This document shows positions 17,117 through 26,644 of a stretch of DNA of 64,000 nucleotides, in pieces. Below the pieces are notes generated by a model. The model was not told where the DNA came from. It ran no database searches and saw only the letters and a program-made list of their open reading frames with translations. Numbering within the stretch: position 1 is the stretch's first letter; each line of letters begins with the position of its first letter. Both the position numbers and the translations under genes were made by a program. Source of the DNA: Smithellaceae bacterium (GTDB lineage Bacteria; Desulfobacterota; Syntrophia; Syntrophales; Smithellaceae); the NCBI GenBank assembly GCA_030690945.1, contig JAUYFM010000047.1, positions 1 through 64,000 on the forward strand, read 5' to 3'.

Positions 17117-17277
17117 GAACAGGTTCAAATATCTAATTGCGTTTTAAAAATCCACGCGGCCAAAAAACAAGACCCTAATGCTGATACCAGCACGCTGGAA
17201 AAAGAGATAGACCAATTAGATTTTATCAACTCTATGGTTTGACGGAAGAAGAAATCAAAATTGTGGAACAAAATTAA
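17117..17277 (+). pseudogene. Remnant of the C-terminus of a restriction-modification/PglX-like methylase
   Basis: The frame beginning at 17117 reads EQVQISNCVLKIHAAKKQ then DPNADTSTLEKEIDQL, and after a one-base shift continues YQLYGLTEEEIKIVEQN before a TAA. The block NADTS-LEKEIDQLVYxLYGLTxEEIxIVE is the characteristic extreme C-terminus of Eco57I/type IIG and PglX-like DNA methyltransferases. Everything upstream is missing, and a single inserted base breaks the frame at GATTTTATC. The 70-residue ORF in the track is an artefact of this remnant. It marks the scar of a lost restriction or BREX-like system. Confidence 0.7.
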
Positions 17278-17290
17278 TATGGTTTCCTTT

Positions 17291-17319
17291 CTGGATTCCG
17301 GTTTTCACCGGCATGACGA
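17291..17319. repeat. Small dispersed intergenic repeat (CTGGATTCC type)
   Basis: CTGGATTCCGGTTTTCACCGGCATGACGA contains the short inverted repeat CCGG-N6-CCGG and matches a widely seen family of bacterial intergenic palindromes (CTGGATTCC...GAATGACG). It sits between the methylase remnant and the nitroreductase. Confidence 0.45.
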
Positions 17320-17376
17320 AAAGGGAATAAACCAGGAAATGTTTTGTGAGATGTTTGTAACTTATCGGAGGTCATT

Positions 17377-18039
17377 ATGCTGAAAAGGATATTACTAAGT
17401 ATTGCCGTTTTATTTTGTTTTACTACTTCTTCCATTGCCGCCGATCTGAGTCCGATCAAGCTTCCACCGCCGGATATGAAAGGCGGGAAGCCGCTGATGC
17501 AGTGTTTGAAAGACCGCAAGACAGACCGGTCATTCAGCACGAAGAAGCTGCCGGTTGGGGTGCTTTCCAATCTGCTGTGGGCGGCCTGTGGGATTAATCG
17601 ACCGGACAGTGGTAAACGTACAGCGCCGTCCGCCGTCAACTGGCAGGAAGTCGATGTCTATGTTGCCATGGAAGAAGGCCTTTATATTTATAACGCAAAA
17701 GCCCACAGACTCGAACCTGTGCTGAAAAGTGATCTGCGCAAGAACACAACGCAACTGCTTCAGCCGTCGCGAAGCTCGGTTGCCGGTGCGCCGCTGCAAT
17801 TGATCTATGTGGCGGACTATGAGAAGATGAGCTTTCTCGTAAAAGACGAGGATAAAAAACTCTATTCGTCGGCGGATACGGGTTTCATTGCCCAGAATGT
17901 TTATCTGTATTGCGCATCCGAGGGACTGGCTACAGTGGTTCGCGGCATGGTGGATAAGGAAGCTCTTTCCAAAGACATGAAGCTTCGCGACAAGCAGAAG
18001 ATTATTCTGGTACAGGCGGTCGGCTATCCCGCGGATTGA
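17377..18039 (+). CDS. Exported SagB-type nitroreductase-like protein
   Basis: The 220-residue protein starts with a signal peptide (LKRILLSIAVLFCFTTSSIAAD) after GGAGG. The mature part resembles SagB/ThcOx-type flavin oxidoreductases: KTDRSFSTKKLPVGVLSNLLWAACGINRPD, then SAVNWQEVDVYVAMEEGLYIY, and a C-terminal FIAQNVYLYCASEGLATVVRGMV. Such proteins bind FMN; here the substrate is unknown and there is no azoline cyclodehydratase gene nearby, so it is unlikely to be a peptide-modifying SagB. It is the second exported nitroreductase in the window. It lies 20 bases upstream of the SDR gene and probably shares its mRNA. Confidence 0.8.
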   Translation: MLKRILLSIAVLFCFTTSSIAADLSPIKLPPPDMKGGKPLMQCLKDRKTDRSFSTKKLPVGVLSNLLWAACGINRPDSGKRTAPSAVNWQEVDVYVAMEEGLYIYNAKAHRLEPVLKSDLRKNTTQLLQPSRSSVAGAPLQLIYVADYEKMSFLVKDEDKKLYSSADTGFIAQNVYLYCASEGLATVVRGMVDKEALSKDMKLRDKQKIILVQAVGYPAD

Positions 18040-18059
18040 CAAGATGGGGGAAAATAATC

Positions 18060-18893
18060 ATGGATAAAAATTCAGTGGTATTGATTTCGGGATGTTCTTC
18101 AGGCATCGGGCTGGCGCTGGCCCGCGAGTTCGCGTCGCGCGGGTGCAAGGTGTTTGCCACAGCGCGAAAGTTATCGGTTATTGAAAACCTCAAAAAAGAA
18201 GGGATGGACATCGCCGCTCTTGATGTGACCGACCAAAAATCCATTGACGCTTGTGTGGCGGAGGTGATGGCCAAAGCCGGGAAGATTGATGTGCTGGTCA
18301 ACAACGCCGGTTATGCGCTGATGGGACCGGTCATTGATTTGTCCATGGACGACTTGAGGCTTCAGTTTGAAACCAATGTCATCGGACTTATCGCTCTGAC
18401 CAAAGCCTGTGCCCCGCATATGATCAAACAGCGTTCAGGAGTGATTGTTAATATTGCCAGCGTTTCAGGGGTTTGCGCCACGCCTTTTGCCGGAGCTTAT
18501 TGCGGGACTAAAGCCGCGGTCAATCTGCTTTCCGATTCCTTGCGGATGGAGCTTGCGCCTTTCGATATTTCGGTTATCACCGTGCAGCCCGGTGCAATTA
18601 AATCCAGCTTCGGGGATGCCGCCGCGCAAAAAATCGGGCAATATGATAAATCCGTTTATGCTCCTATTGCCGGTTACATTAAAGCGAGGGCTGCCGCTTC
18701 ACAGAAAAACCCGACGTCGGCGGAAGAATTTTCCAAAATGCTGGTCGATAAACTTTCCCGGCCGAAGATTCCCAAACTTATTCGTATCGGCAATGAATCT
18801 GTGCGCCTGCCGCTTTTGACAAAGCTGCCGGTGGATATGCTTGACAATATGATGAGTAAAGTGTTTGGGTTGAATATATTGAAGCAGAAATAA
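18060..18893 (+). CDS. Short-chain dehydrogenase/reductase
   Basis: The start is MDKNSVVLISG (18060) with a G-rich site nine bases upstream; the TTG at 18036 is less likely. The 277-residue protein has the classical SDR features: SGCSSGIGLALA cofactor loop, NNAG (about residue 80), the catalytic Ser in NIASVSG and YxxxK (YCGTKAA). The family reduces or oxidises alcohols and ketones with NAD(P). An Arg after the second strand (ATARKL) hints at NADP preference. It is followed 25 bases later by a VOC gene. The substrate is unknown. Confidence 0.9.
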   Translation: MDKNSVVLISGCSSGIGLALAREFASRGCKVFATARKLSVIENLKKEGMDIAALDVTDQKSIDACVAEVMAKAGKIDVLVNNAGYALMGPVIDLSMDDLRLQFETNVIGLIALTKACAPHMIKQRSGVIVNIASVSGVCATPFAGAYCGTKAAVNLLSDSLRMELAPFDISVITVQPGAIKSSFGDAAAQKIGQYDKSVYAPIAGYIKARAAASQKNPTSAEEFSKMLVDKLSRPKIPKLIRIGNESVRLPLLTKLPVDMLDNMMSKVFGLNILKQK

Positions 18894-18918
18894 CCAAGCA
18901 AGGAAAGGAACCGGTCCC

Positions 18919-19290
18919 ATGCAATTTACATTTGCTCATAACAATTTCAATGTATTGAATCTGGAAAAAAGTCTGGCCTTTTATAAGGAAGCACTGCAAC
19001 TGACCGAAGTCCGCAGGCGTGAAGCGCCGGACGGCAGTTTTATTCTGGCTTTCTTAGGTGACGGCCAGACGCCCCATCAGTTGGAACTGACCTGGATGAA
19101 AGATCGTAAAGAACCTTACAATCTCGGCGATAATGAATTTCATCTGGCGTTCAAGGTGGATGATTTCGCGGCCGCACACGCTCTGCATGAAAAAATGGGC
19201 TGTATTTGCTTTGAAAACAAGGCGATGGGTATTTATTTCATCAATGATCCGGATGATTATTGGGTTGAAATTGTTCCCCAAAAGCGCTAG
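18919..19290 (+). CDS. VOC-family protein, glyoxalase I-like
   Basis: The 123-residue protein has the two beta-alpha-beta-beta-beta units of the vicinal oxygen chelate fold: HNNFNVLNLEKSLAFYKEAL and DNEFHLAFKVDDFAAAHAL, with Glu metal ligands in LELTWM and the C-terminal YWVEIVP. This is the lactoylglutathione lyase-like pattern, i.e. methylglyoxal detoxification or a related isomerase. It has good codon flow after the SDR and is probably in the same unit. The glyoxalase role is likely but not proven. Confidence 0.8.
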   Translation: MQFTFAHNNFNVLNLEKSLAFYKEALQLTEVRRREAPDGSFILAFLGDGQTPHQLELTWMKDRKEPYNLGDNEFHLAFKVDDFAAAHALHEKMGCICFENKAMGIYFINDPDDYWVEIVPQKR

Positions 19291-19571
19291 GCATAAGACG
19301 TCCGCGCTCTTCACAACGATTGCCGATGTGAAGAGCGAGACCAAGTTCTAAATGCTGACCGTGAGCAAGCAAATATTTATTGATTTTTATATTGTTGTCC
19401 TTTAAAATCAACACCGTAAATGGGTTTTTCAATTCGGTTACCTTCGTTTTCAGAATGCCAGCAGTAAAATTTCCAATCCCAATGTCACTAACGTACAACA
19501 AAAAAAGTGATAGCCTGAGCATTGCATACGGAACAAGAGACAAGAATAAATTGAAACAGGGGGAGCGCCAA

Positions 19572-21434
19572 TTGAACATTGATAAGAAAGTTTTAAGTGA
19601 TGAGAATCATCTGAAGATCAAAGCCCTCAACAATCCCCATGTGGAAAGAATTGTTGAGGAATATGTGAATTTATGCAAACCGGCCAAAGTATCCGTGATT
19701 ACCGACAGCCTCCCCGATATTGGTTACATCCGTCAGCAGTCGCTGGATCTGGGAGAGGAAAAGCGGCTGGCCATGCCGGGACACACGGTGCATTTCGACA
19801 GTTTTTACGACCAGGGGCGTGATAAAAAGAATACTTGTCTCCTGGTGACGGCCGACATGAAGGTTTCCAAAATTATTGATGTCAAAGACCGAGAGGAAGG
19901 CCTTAAAGAAGTTTATGGCATTATGGATGGTATCATGAAGGACAAAGAATGTTTTGTCCGATTCTTCTGCCTGGGGCCGCTCAGTTCGCGTTTCTCCATT
20001 GCCGCATTGCAGATTACCGATTCCGCGTATGTTTCCCACAGTGAAGATTTGCTCTACCGGGTCGGATACGAACACTTCAAGACACTGAACGGCTCGGATG
20101 ATTTCTTCTATCTGGTCCATTCCGCAGGCCAACTCGATGAAAAGAACAACACCAAAAATATCAAAGCTCGAAGAATTTTTATTGATGTTCTGGGCAAGAG
20201 GGTGATGACAGTCAATAATCAATATGCGGGAAACAGCGTCGGTTTGAAGAAACTGGCGCTCAGGTTGGCTATTCACAAAGCCAATAAGGAAGATTGGCTG
20301 ACCGAGCATATGTTTATCATGGGTATAAAACCTGAAAATAAGGGCAGGGTGACTTACTTTACCGGCGCATTTCCCAGCGCCTGCGGTAAAACATCCACCG
20401 CCATGGTTCCCGGCCAGCAAATTGTCGGCGACGATATCGCTTATATTCGGCATGGTGATGACGGCAAGGCGTATGCGGTCAATATCGAACAGGGAATCTT
20501 TGGCATTATCGAGGACGTCAATCCCATTGATGATCCGGTCATTTATGAAGCGCTTACCACGCCGCGCGAGCTGATCTTCTCCAATGTGTTGGTGAAGGAC
20601 GACAAGCCTTACTGGCTGGGGATGGGGCAGGTTCTCCCGGAAGAGGGTTACAACTTCTCAGGTGTCTGGAAAAAAGATAAGAAAGATGACAAAGGCAATG
20701 AAATTTTACTGGCGCACAAAAACGCCCGCTATACCATCCGGCTCAGCGAATTGAAGAATGTCGATCCCAAACTCTACGATCCCGAAGGTGTTCCCATTAG
20801 CGGCATTATTTACGGCGGACGCGATTCCGATACATCCGTTCCGGTCTATCAGAGCTTTGACTGGGCGCACGGCGTGTTTATCGGGGCTTCGCTGGAATCG
20901 GAAACGACCGCCGCAACCATCGGCGCAGTGGGCGTACGTGAGCTCTCCCCCATGGCCAACCTGGATTTCCTGGTCGTTCCGCTGGGGACCTATCTGGGCA
21001 ATCACCTCAAATTCGGTGAAAGATTAAGCACCAAGCCGCTGGTCTTTTCCACCAATTATTTCCTGAAAGAGAATGGCAAGTTTTTGAACGAGAAGGTGGA
21101 TAAGAAAATCTGGCTCATGTGGATGGAAGGACGGGTGCACGGGGAGTACAGCGCGATTGAAACGCCCATCGGCCATATACCGAAATACGAGGATATCGCT
21201 AAACTGTTCATGCAGATTTTTGGAAAGAAATATACACACGAGGATTATGATAAACAATTCTCCATTCGAGTGGGAAAATTTCTGGAAAAACTGGCCCGTG
21301 TGGAAAAAGCTTATAGCGAAGAAGAAAACATTCCCGCTGAATTTTACGCTTCCATGGAGATGCTGAGAAATCGCCTGATTGCAGCAAAGGAAAAGGCGGG
21401 CAAATCTGTGATCCCGCCCGGTGAATTCGCTTAG
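19572..21434 (+). CDS. pckG: Phosphoenolpyruvate carboxykinase (GTP)
   Basis: It interconverts oxaloacetate + GTP and PEP + CO2 + GDP, linking C4 acids and gluconeogenesis. The start is TTG at 19572 (MNIDKKVLSDENH) after GGGGGAG; the ORF-track start is 64 codons too early. The 620-residue protein matches the GTP-type family length (about 600). The substrate-binding P-loop FPSACGKTSTAM, the LGMGQVLPEEGYNFSG block, and GASLESETTAA are visible. A strong terminator follows. The biotin carboxylase gene converges on it, and together they suggest an anaplerotic/gluconeogenic pair. Confidence 0.92.
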   Translation: MNIDKKVLSDENHLKIKALNNPHVERIVEEYVNLCKPAKVSVITDSLPDIGYIRQQSLDLGEEKRLAMPGHTVHFDSFYDQGRDKKNTCLLVTADMKVSKIIDVKDREEGLKEVYGIMDGIMKDKECFVRFFCLGPLSSRFSIAALQITDSAYVSHSEDLLYRVGYEHFKTLNGSDDFFYLVHSAGQLDEKNNTKNIKARRIFIDVLGKRVMTVNNQYAGNSVGLKKLALRLAIHKANKEDWLTEHMFIMGIKPENKGRVTYFTGAFPSACGKTSTAMVPGQQIVGDDIAYIRHGDDGKAYAVNIEQGIFGIIEDVNPIDDPVIYEALTTPRELIFSNVLVKDDKPYWLGMGQVLPEEGYNFSGVWKKDKKDDKGNEILLAHKNARYTIRLSELKNVDPKLYDPEGVPISGIIYGGRDSDTSVPVYQSFDWAHGVFIGASLESETTAATIGAVGVRELSPMANLDFLVVPLGTYLGNHLKFGERLSTKPLVFSTNYFLKENGKFLNEKVDKKIWLMWMEGRVHGEYSAIETPIGHIPKYEDIAKLFMQIFGKKYTHEDYDKQFSIRVGKFLEKLARVEKAYSEEENIPAEFYASMEMLRNRLIAAKEKAGKSVIPPGEFA

Positions 21435-21461
21435 GCTTTTGTTCACAAATAACGTCATCAT

Positions 21462-21494
21462 AAAAAAGCCCCGTCTCCACGACGGGGCTTTTTT
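21462..21494. terminator. Bidirectional Rho-independent terminator
   Basis: AAAAAAGCCCCGTC / GACGGGGCTTTTTT, a 14-base perfect stem with a five-base loop (TCCAC), has A- and T-runs on both sides. It lies between convergent pckG and the biotin carboxylase gene and should stop both transcripts. Confidence 0.9.
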
Positions 21495-21531
21495 ATTGGG
21501 TCATCTGTTTGATTAAATGTTATATATCAGT

Positions 21532-22914
21532 TTATGGTTTGAGCTTGTTTTTAACATCCGGTCTGTCCGCAAGATCGGTCGTGTAACCGCCGTTGATGAA
21601 ATCTTCCTCTTTCAGAATGACGTTGTGGAAAGGGATCGTTGTTTTAGGTCCCTGTAATTCCAGTTCGCCCAAAGCGCGCTTCATGCGGGCAATCGCATCA
21701 GCTCGCGTTTTTCCCACGCTCATCAGTTTCATCATCAGAGAATCATAATGAAAGGGGAAATTATATTCTTCGTAAATGCCTTCGTCAATACGGATGCCGG
21801 GACCATGAGGCAGGCGCAGTTTGGAAATTACACCCGGAGACGGAATGAAATTGCGCAAGGCGTCTTCCGCGTTAATGCGGCATTCAATGGCATGGACATT
21901 CATTCGGATGTCGTCCTGGTTGAAACTAAGTTCCTCACCTTCAGCGATTCTAATCTGTTCACGGACAATGTCGATGCCGGTCACCAGTTCGGTGACGCAA
22001 TGTTCCACCTGTAAGCGGGAATTGATTTCGTTGAAATAAAATTTTCTTTCTTCCGGGAAATAGAAGAATTCCACCGTCAGAGCGCCTACATAATCCAGCG
22101 CCAATGCAACGTCAATGGCCGCAGCACCCATTTTCATCCGCCAGAAGGGGCTGACAATCGGGCAGGGCGCTTCTTCGATTAACTTCTGAAAACGGCGTTG
22201 CACCGAACAGTCGCGTTCCCCCAGGTGAACCACGTTGCCGTATTGATCACCCAAGACTTGAAACTCCACATGTTTCATGCCGTGTAGATACTTTTCAATA
22301 TAAAAGGAAGATGTGCCGAATGCCTTGCGGCCGCGTGTTTCAGCGCCGGCAATGGCTTTGCTTAGCTCATCTTCGTTGCGGGCGATCATAATGCCGATAC
22401 CCCCTCCGCCGCCGGAGGGTTTGACAATGACCGGATAGCCGACCTCGGCGGCAATTTCCCTGGCGCGGAGGGTTCCTGCTTCATTGCCATTGGTGATAGC
22501 GTCGTCGCAACCTGGTGTGACGGGAATATTGATCATCTTCATCAACTGGCGAGCGCGGTTTTTGGGTTTGGCTTTGTACATACACTGACTGGAAGGCCCG
22601 ATGAAAATAATATTTTCCTTTTCGCAACACTCTACAAAATCGGGATTCTCCGCCAGAAAGCCGTAACCGGGGTGAATGGCGTCGGCGCCGCTTTGCCTGA
22701 CAACAGAAATGATCTTCTCGAAATTCAGGTAACTTTCCATCGCTTCCGGCGGGCCGATTTCATAGGCTTCATCCGCCAGTCTGACATGCAGGGCAGCGGC
22801 ATCCGCCTGTGAGTAAACCGCTACCGTGCGAATACCCATATCCTTACAGGTGCGGATGATCCGGACGGCGATTTCCCCCCGGTTGGCGATCAGTATTTTT
22901 TGAAACTTTTCCAT
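21532..22914 (-). CDS. accC: Biotin carboxylase (acetyl-CoA/pyruvate carboxylase subunit A)
   Basis: It carboxylates biotin using ATP and bicarbonate. The start is MEKFQKILIANRGE (22914) with GGAG eight bases upstream, giving 460 residues. It has the N-terminal ANRGEIAVRIIRTCKD motif, the ATP-grasp glycine loop KPSGGGGGIGI, the LGERDCSVQRR motif and the metal-binding EINSRLQVEH. The stand-alone subunit needs a separate biotin-carrying carboxyltransferase, which is not in the window. By context with PEP carboxykinase, pyruvate carboxylase (pycA) is as likely as acetyl-CoA carboxylase. It has no close co-directional partner. Confidence 0.88.
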   Translation of the reverse strand: MEKFQKILIANRGEIAVRIIRTCKDMGIRTVAVYSQADAAALHVRLADEAYEIGPPEAMESYLNFEKIISVVRQSGADAIHPGYGFLAENPDFVECCEKENIIFIGPSSQCMYKAKPKNRARQLMKMINIPVTPGCDDAITNGNEAGTLRAREIAAEVGYPVIVKPSGGGGGIGIMIARNEDELSKAIAGAETRGRKAFGTSSFYIEKYLHGMKHVEFQVLGDQYGNVVHLGERDCSVQRRFQKLIEEAPCPIVSPFWRMKMGAAAIDVALALDYVGALTVEFFYFPEERKFYFNEINSRLQVEHCVTELVTGIDIVREQIRIAEGEELSFNQDDIRMNVHAIECRINAEDALRNFIPSPGVISKLRLPHGPGIRIDEGIYEEYNFPFHYDSLMMKLMSVGKTRADAIARMKRALGELELQGPKTTIPFHNVILKEEDFINGGYTTDLADRPDVKNKLKP

Positions 22915-23065
22915 ATGGTATACTCCAAAATGATAGTGTAGCATCGCAGCGATTTGGACAGGTGTTTACCATACCTGTCTTCAATGGTAAATGCAAAATT
23001 GATAATCTCCCGAGTTCTGAAATAACCAGACACCAACGAATATTGACTTTGATTTTGATCTGGAA

Positions 23066-24006
23066 TCAGAGATTCACCCGAACCGGCAGGATAACGGTTG
23101 TGATACCATTCCACTGTAACCGTCTTTGGATGGAGAAAGCCGTTTCGTTGTGGAGAATTCTCTGGAAAGGATGCTCCTGGCGAAAGACCAGCTGTCCTGT
23201 AAAAACCGACGATTTAGGAAACTCCTGGACAATATTTCGGCAGAGATTGGTTGCCACATCTACGACATCTGTTCCTACATCCGTGCGATAATCGGCTGCA
23301 TACCCATAGGAGCGGGCCAGTTTAACGTATTTTACCAGTTGTTATACGGTTGACGACTTCAGGGCTTCAATTTCCGATGCACCCTTGAATGCACCGGAAT
23401 CAATCACTGCCACGGATACAAAGATAAAATTACGATAGAGTTTGGGAAATTCTCGAAATACGGAAAGCCAGGAATGGAGGCCAAACCCGTTATAACCGCT
23501 GACTAGAATAATGGCTGTCCGCTCATTTGTATTCAGGGCCTCTTCATTGGGAACGTGTCCTGATGGAATAGAAGATAAAATTTCTTCAAGTTGACGTACG
23601 CCTTGCCGCACTTTCCGGTAATGACGCCGGATCAGATAACACAAGCCAATCAGGGCTGACGTGATAACGAGGGTGATCCATCCCCCTTCACCGAACTTCT
23701 CATAAATGGTTATGATCAGGATAGTCAAACAGAGAATCAATCCAATGAGATGAAGACCGTGAACGCTGTGGCAATTGCAATAAAGATAGCCAGATAAGTA
23801 TGGGGTCCAAGTGCCTTGAAGGCTTCTTCCGGTTCGTAGGAGGAAGATGACAAACCGTCGGCACCCAGACCGATCCATGCCAGAATCGGGATCAGCGAAA
23901 TTTTCTGAAAGAGGGACGGCTCGTTGATATTCCGTGGCGCGCCAATAAAACGACGTTTTATCTGCTCAAAAAACGTTTGCTTCGGTTTGTTGTCGGCGAT
24001 ATTCAT
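23066..24006 (-). pseudogene. APC-family amino-acid/K+ permease, frameshifted and internally deleted
   Basis: The N-terminal piece (MNIADNKPKQTFFEQIKRRF through ALGPHTYLAIFIAIATAFTVFIS) is the usual start of large APC permeases with cytosolic tails. In another frame, the last membrane helix and tail follow (GLILCLTILIITIYEKFGEGGW, then RTAIILVSGYNGFGLHSWL), and in yet another the extreme C-terminus (LHNETAFSIQRRLQWNG to LPVRVNL). Intact members are over 600 residues; here most transmembrane helices are absent, and there are at least two frame changes. The ORF-track pieces 23737-24177, 23342-23878 and 23066-23257 are parts of this one dead gene. Confidence 0.8.
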
Positions 24007-24350
24007 GTAATGGGGTTTTCTATGTGAACGCCTTTGGCAATGGTGCCGCAAGGGAAACCATGTCTGGCATTCAGTTGCGTTCCTTTTTCGTCGTATATGC
24101 CGATGGCAAAATCCAGCGCGACAATCTGCAAGCTTACGGTCTTGCCATCCGCTATCGTCAGCTGAATCGGTTTGCACAGGCTTGGCAATCCTTCTTCATT
24201 GCTGCCCTTGATGTCCAACTCGTATTTTCCCGGTTCGACATCGATCGTAATCGTTTTCAGGGGCAGTACGGTACCCCGATCCTGACCATTGAGTAAGATC
24301 GCATAATCATCATTACGACTGAGATTTGAAAAAATGATGGTTGATGACAT
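24003..24350 (-). CDS. Hypothetical protein with PEGA-like beta-rich fold
   Basis: The 115-residue protein has no recognised family. It is beta-rich, with GTVLPLKTITIDVEPGKYEL and a second LTIADGKTVSLQIVALDF, which resembles PEGA-type or carbohydrate-binding beta-sandwich repeats. It has no signal peptide. Its stop overlaps the ATG of the decayed permease by four bases (ATGA), so the two were once co-translated; the gene is still open although its partner is dead. It is 39 bases downstream of paaK and probably on the paaK mRNA. Confidence 0.55.
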   Translation of the reverse strand: MSSTIIFSNLSRNDDYAILLNGQDRGTVLPLKTITIDVEPGKYELDIKGSNEEGLPSLCKPIQLTIADGKTVSLQIVALDFAIGIYDEKGTQLNARHGFPCGTIAKGVHIENPIT

Positions 24351-24389
24351 AATATCCTATCCGTATTAGTAAGGTTTTCCCACCTTAAA

Positions 24390-25691
24390 CTAAATTTTTC
24401 TTCTATCCAACACTCTCGGAATTTTTCCGCTCGGTCGCGGGATGCTGCCCGCCTCAACCAGTTTTACAGAAGTATTAATGCCCGTGATCGAGGTAATTCG
24501 TTTTTTAACCAGTTCTAAGAATGATCGCTGCTTTTGCAGTTCCAGTGTAAATATTTTATCTGTAATTTCAATGATGACTTCCATGTTGTCCATCGCAGCC
24601 GTGCGGTCAACCACAATCTGATAGGGAGCTTCGCCCTGCACCGCGCCAAAAACAGCTTCCTCAATTTGCGACGGATAGACGTTGACCCCTCTGATGATCA
24701 ACATATCATCGGAACGCCTGCTGATTCTTTTCATCCGAACCAGGGTCCTGCCGCAGGCACAAGGGGCATAATCCAGACTGGTGATGTCTCTTGTCCGGTA
24801 GCGAATCAAGGGAAATGCTTCCTTGGTCAACGTGGTAATCACCAGTTCACCTTCCGAGCCTGGCGGTAAAACTTTGCCGGTATCCGGATCAATGATTTCG
24901 GGGAGGAAGGCATCTTCATAAAAGTGCAGGCCGTTTTTGCAGGAACATTCGCCGGCAAGGCCAGGACCGATGACTTCGGAAAGTCCGTAGTTGTCCGTTG
25001 CGCTAATCGCCAAACCCTGTTCGATCTGGGTGCGCATGGTCTCCGACCACGGTTCCCCGCCCAATAACCCTACTTTCAGAGAAAGTGATTTGGGATTGAT
25101 ACTCAACTGTTCCATGCGGAAGGCGAGCTCCAGAGCATAACTGGGCGTGCTGACCAGCACGGTGGATTTATAATCCTGCATGATCATGATCTGTCTCTCG
25201 GTGTTGCCTGTACCCATGGGAATTACGGATGCACCAATCGTTTCGGCGCCATAATGCAATCCGAAAGCGCCGGTAAAAAGGCCATAATGAAAAGTAACCT
25301 GGACCAAATCGTCGCGGGTCACGCCGGCCGCCGTCATAAACCTTGCCACCAGGTTAGACCAGATGCGGATATCATTTTTTGTATAACCGGCCACCATGGG
25401 TTTACTTCCAATTCCGGAAGAGGAATGAATGCGGACGACTTCCCGTAATGGTACGGCAAACATCCCATAAGGATAGTTGCGGTTGATATCATCCTTGGAG
25501 GTCAGCGGCAGTTTGGATAAATCCGCTAGTGCACTAATATCTTCAGGAATAACGCCAAGGTCGTTGAATTGCTTCCGGTAATGGACAACATTTTTGTGAA
25601 CTCTGTTGATGGTGGCTTGCAGGCGCTCCAGTTGCAACTGTTCGAGTTCATCCCGTGATATGCATTCATGTGCCGGGTCCCAAATGTTCAT
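24390..25691 (-). CDS. paaK: Phenylacetate-CoA ligase-family adenylate-forming enzyme
   Basis: It activates an aromatic acid to its CoA ester (ATP to AMP). The start is MNIWDPAHECISRDE (25691), preceded by GGGAGG; 433 residues matches PaaK. Visible motifs are IHSSSGIGSKP (phosphate loop), YGLSEVIGPG, YRTRDITSLD and the C-terminal ARGVNVYPSQIEE-like RGVNVYPSQIEEAVF. It follows livF by 55 bases, so the livKHMGF transporter and this ligase probably form one operon for uptake and activation of an aromatic or related acid. Some PaaK-like enzymes act on other acids, so the exact substrate is open. Confidence 0.9.
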   Translation of the reverse strand: MNIWDPAHECISRDELEQLQLERLQATINRVHKNVVHYRKQFNDLGVIPEDISALADLSKLPLTSKDDINRNYPYGMFAVPLREVVRIHSSSGIGSKPMVAGYTKNDIRIWSNLVARFMTAAGVTRDDLVQVTFHYGLFTGAFGLHYGAETIGASVIPMGTGNTERQIMIMQDYKSTVLVSTPSYALELAFRMEQLSINPKSLSLKVGLLGGEPWSETMRTQIEQGLAISATDNYGLSEVIGPGLAGECSCKNGLHFYEDAFLPEIIDPDTGKVLPPGSEGELVITTLTKEAFPLIRYRTRDITSLDYAPCACGRTLVRMKRISRRSDDMLIIRGVNVYPSQIEEAVFGAVQGEAPYQIVVDRTAAMDNMEVIIEITDKIFTLELQKQRSFLELVKKRITSITGINTSVKLVEAGSIPRPSGKIPRVLDRRKI

Positions 25692-25746
25692 AAAATGGCC
25701 TCCCTGGAATGAGTAGATGACTTTGATGCTAAAATAAATTCTGTCC

Positions 25747-26490
<744 letters not shown>

Positions 26491-26539
26491 AGTCTTTATC
26501 ACATTATTCTTTTATATCATTCATGCCGTTTCGATTTCA

Positions 26540-26644
26540 AAGGATAACGAGGCGGCAAGGCGGAGGCTCCGCAGACGTATCAGCGATACGTCGAGGAAGC
26601 CGACAACGACGCCAACAAAGTTAGCCGAAGAAAGCGAAGCGGCA
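26540..26644. repeat. Intergenic repeat element between livG and livF
   Basis: The stretch AACGAGGCGGCAAGGCGGAGG, then GACGTATCAGCGATACGTCG (a near-perfect palindrome), then GAAGCCGACAACGACGCC, is unlike coding sequence of either neighbour. GCnAC/CG-rich units of this look are dispersed in several Desulfobacterota genomes. It ends directly at the livG stop codon. Confidence 0.5.

Noticed and set aside
17030-17242. 70-residue plus-strand ORF as a real gene
   Set aside because: Its second half is the frameshifted tail of a methylase family; the first half has no SD or family features.
23342-23878. 178-residue ORF as an independent membrane protein
   Set aside because: It is the frame-shifted C-terminal part of the same permease pseudogene.
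23737-24177. 146-residue ORF as an independent gene
   Set aside because: Its start lies inside the neighbouring gene; the real content is the N-terminus of the decayed permease beginning at 24006.
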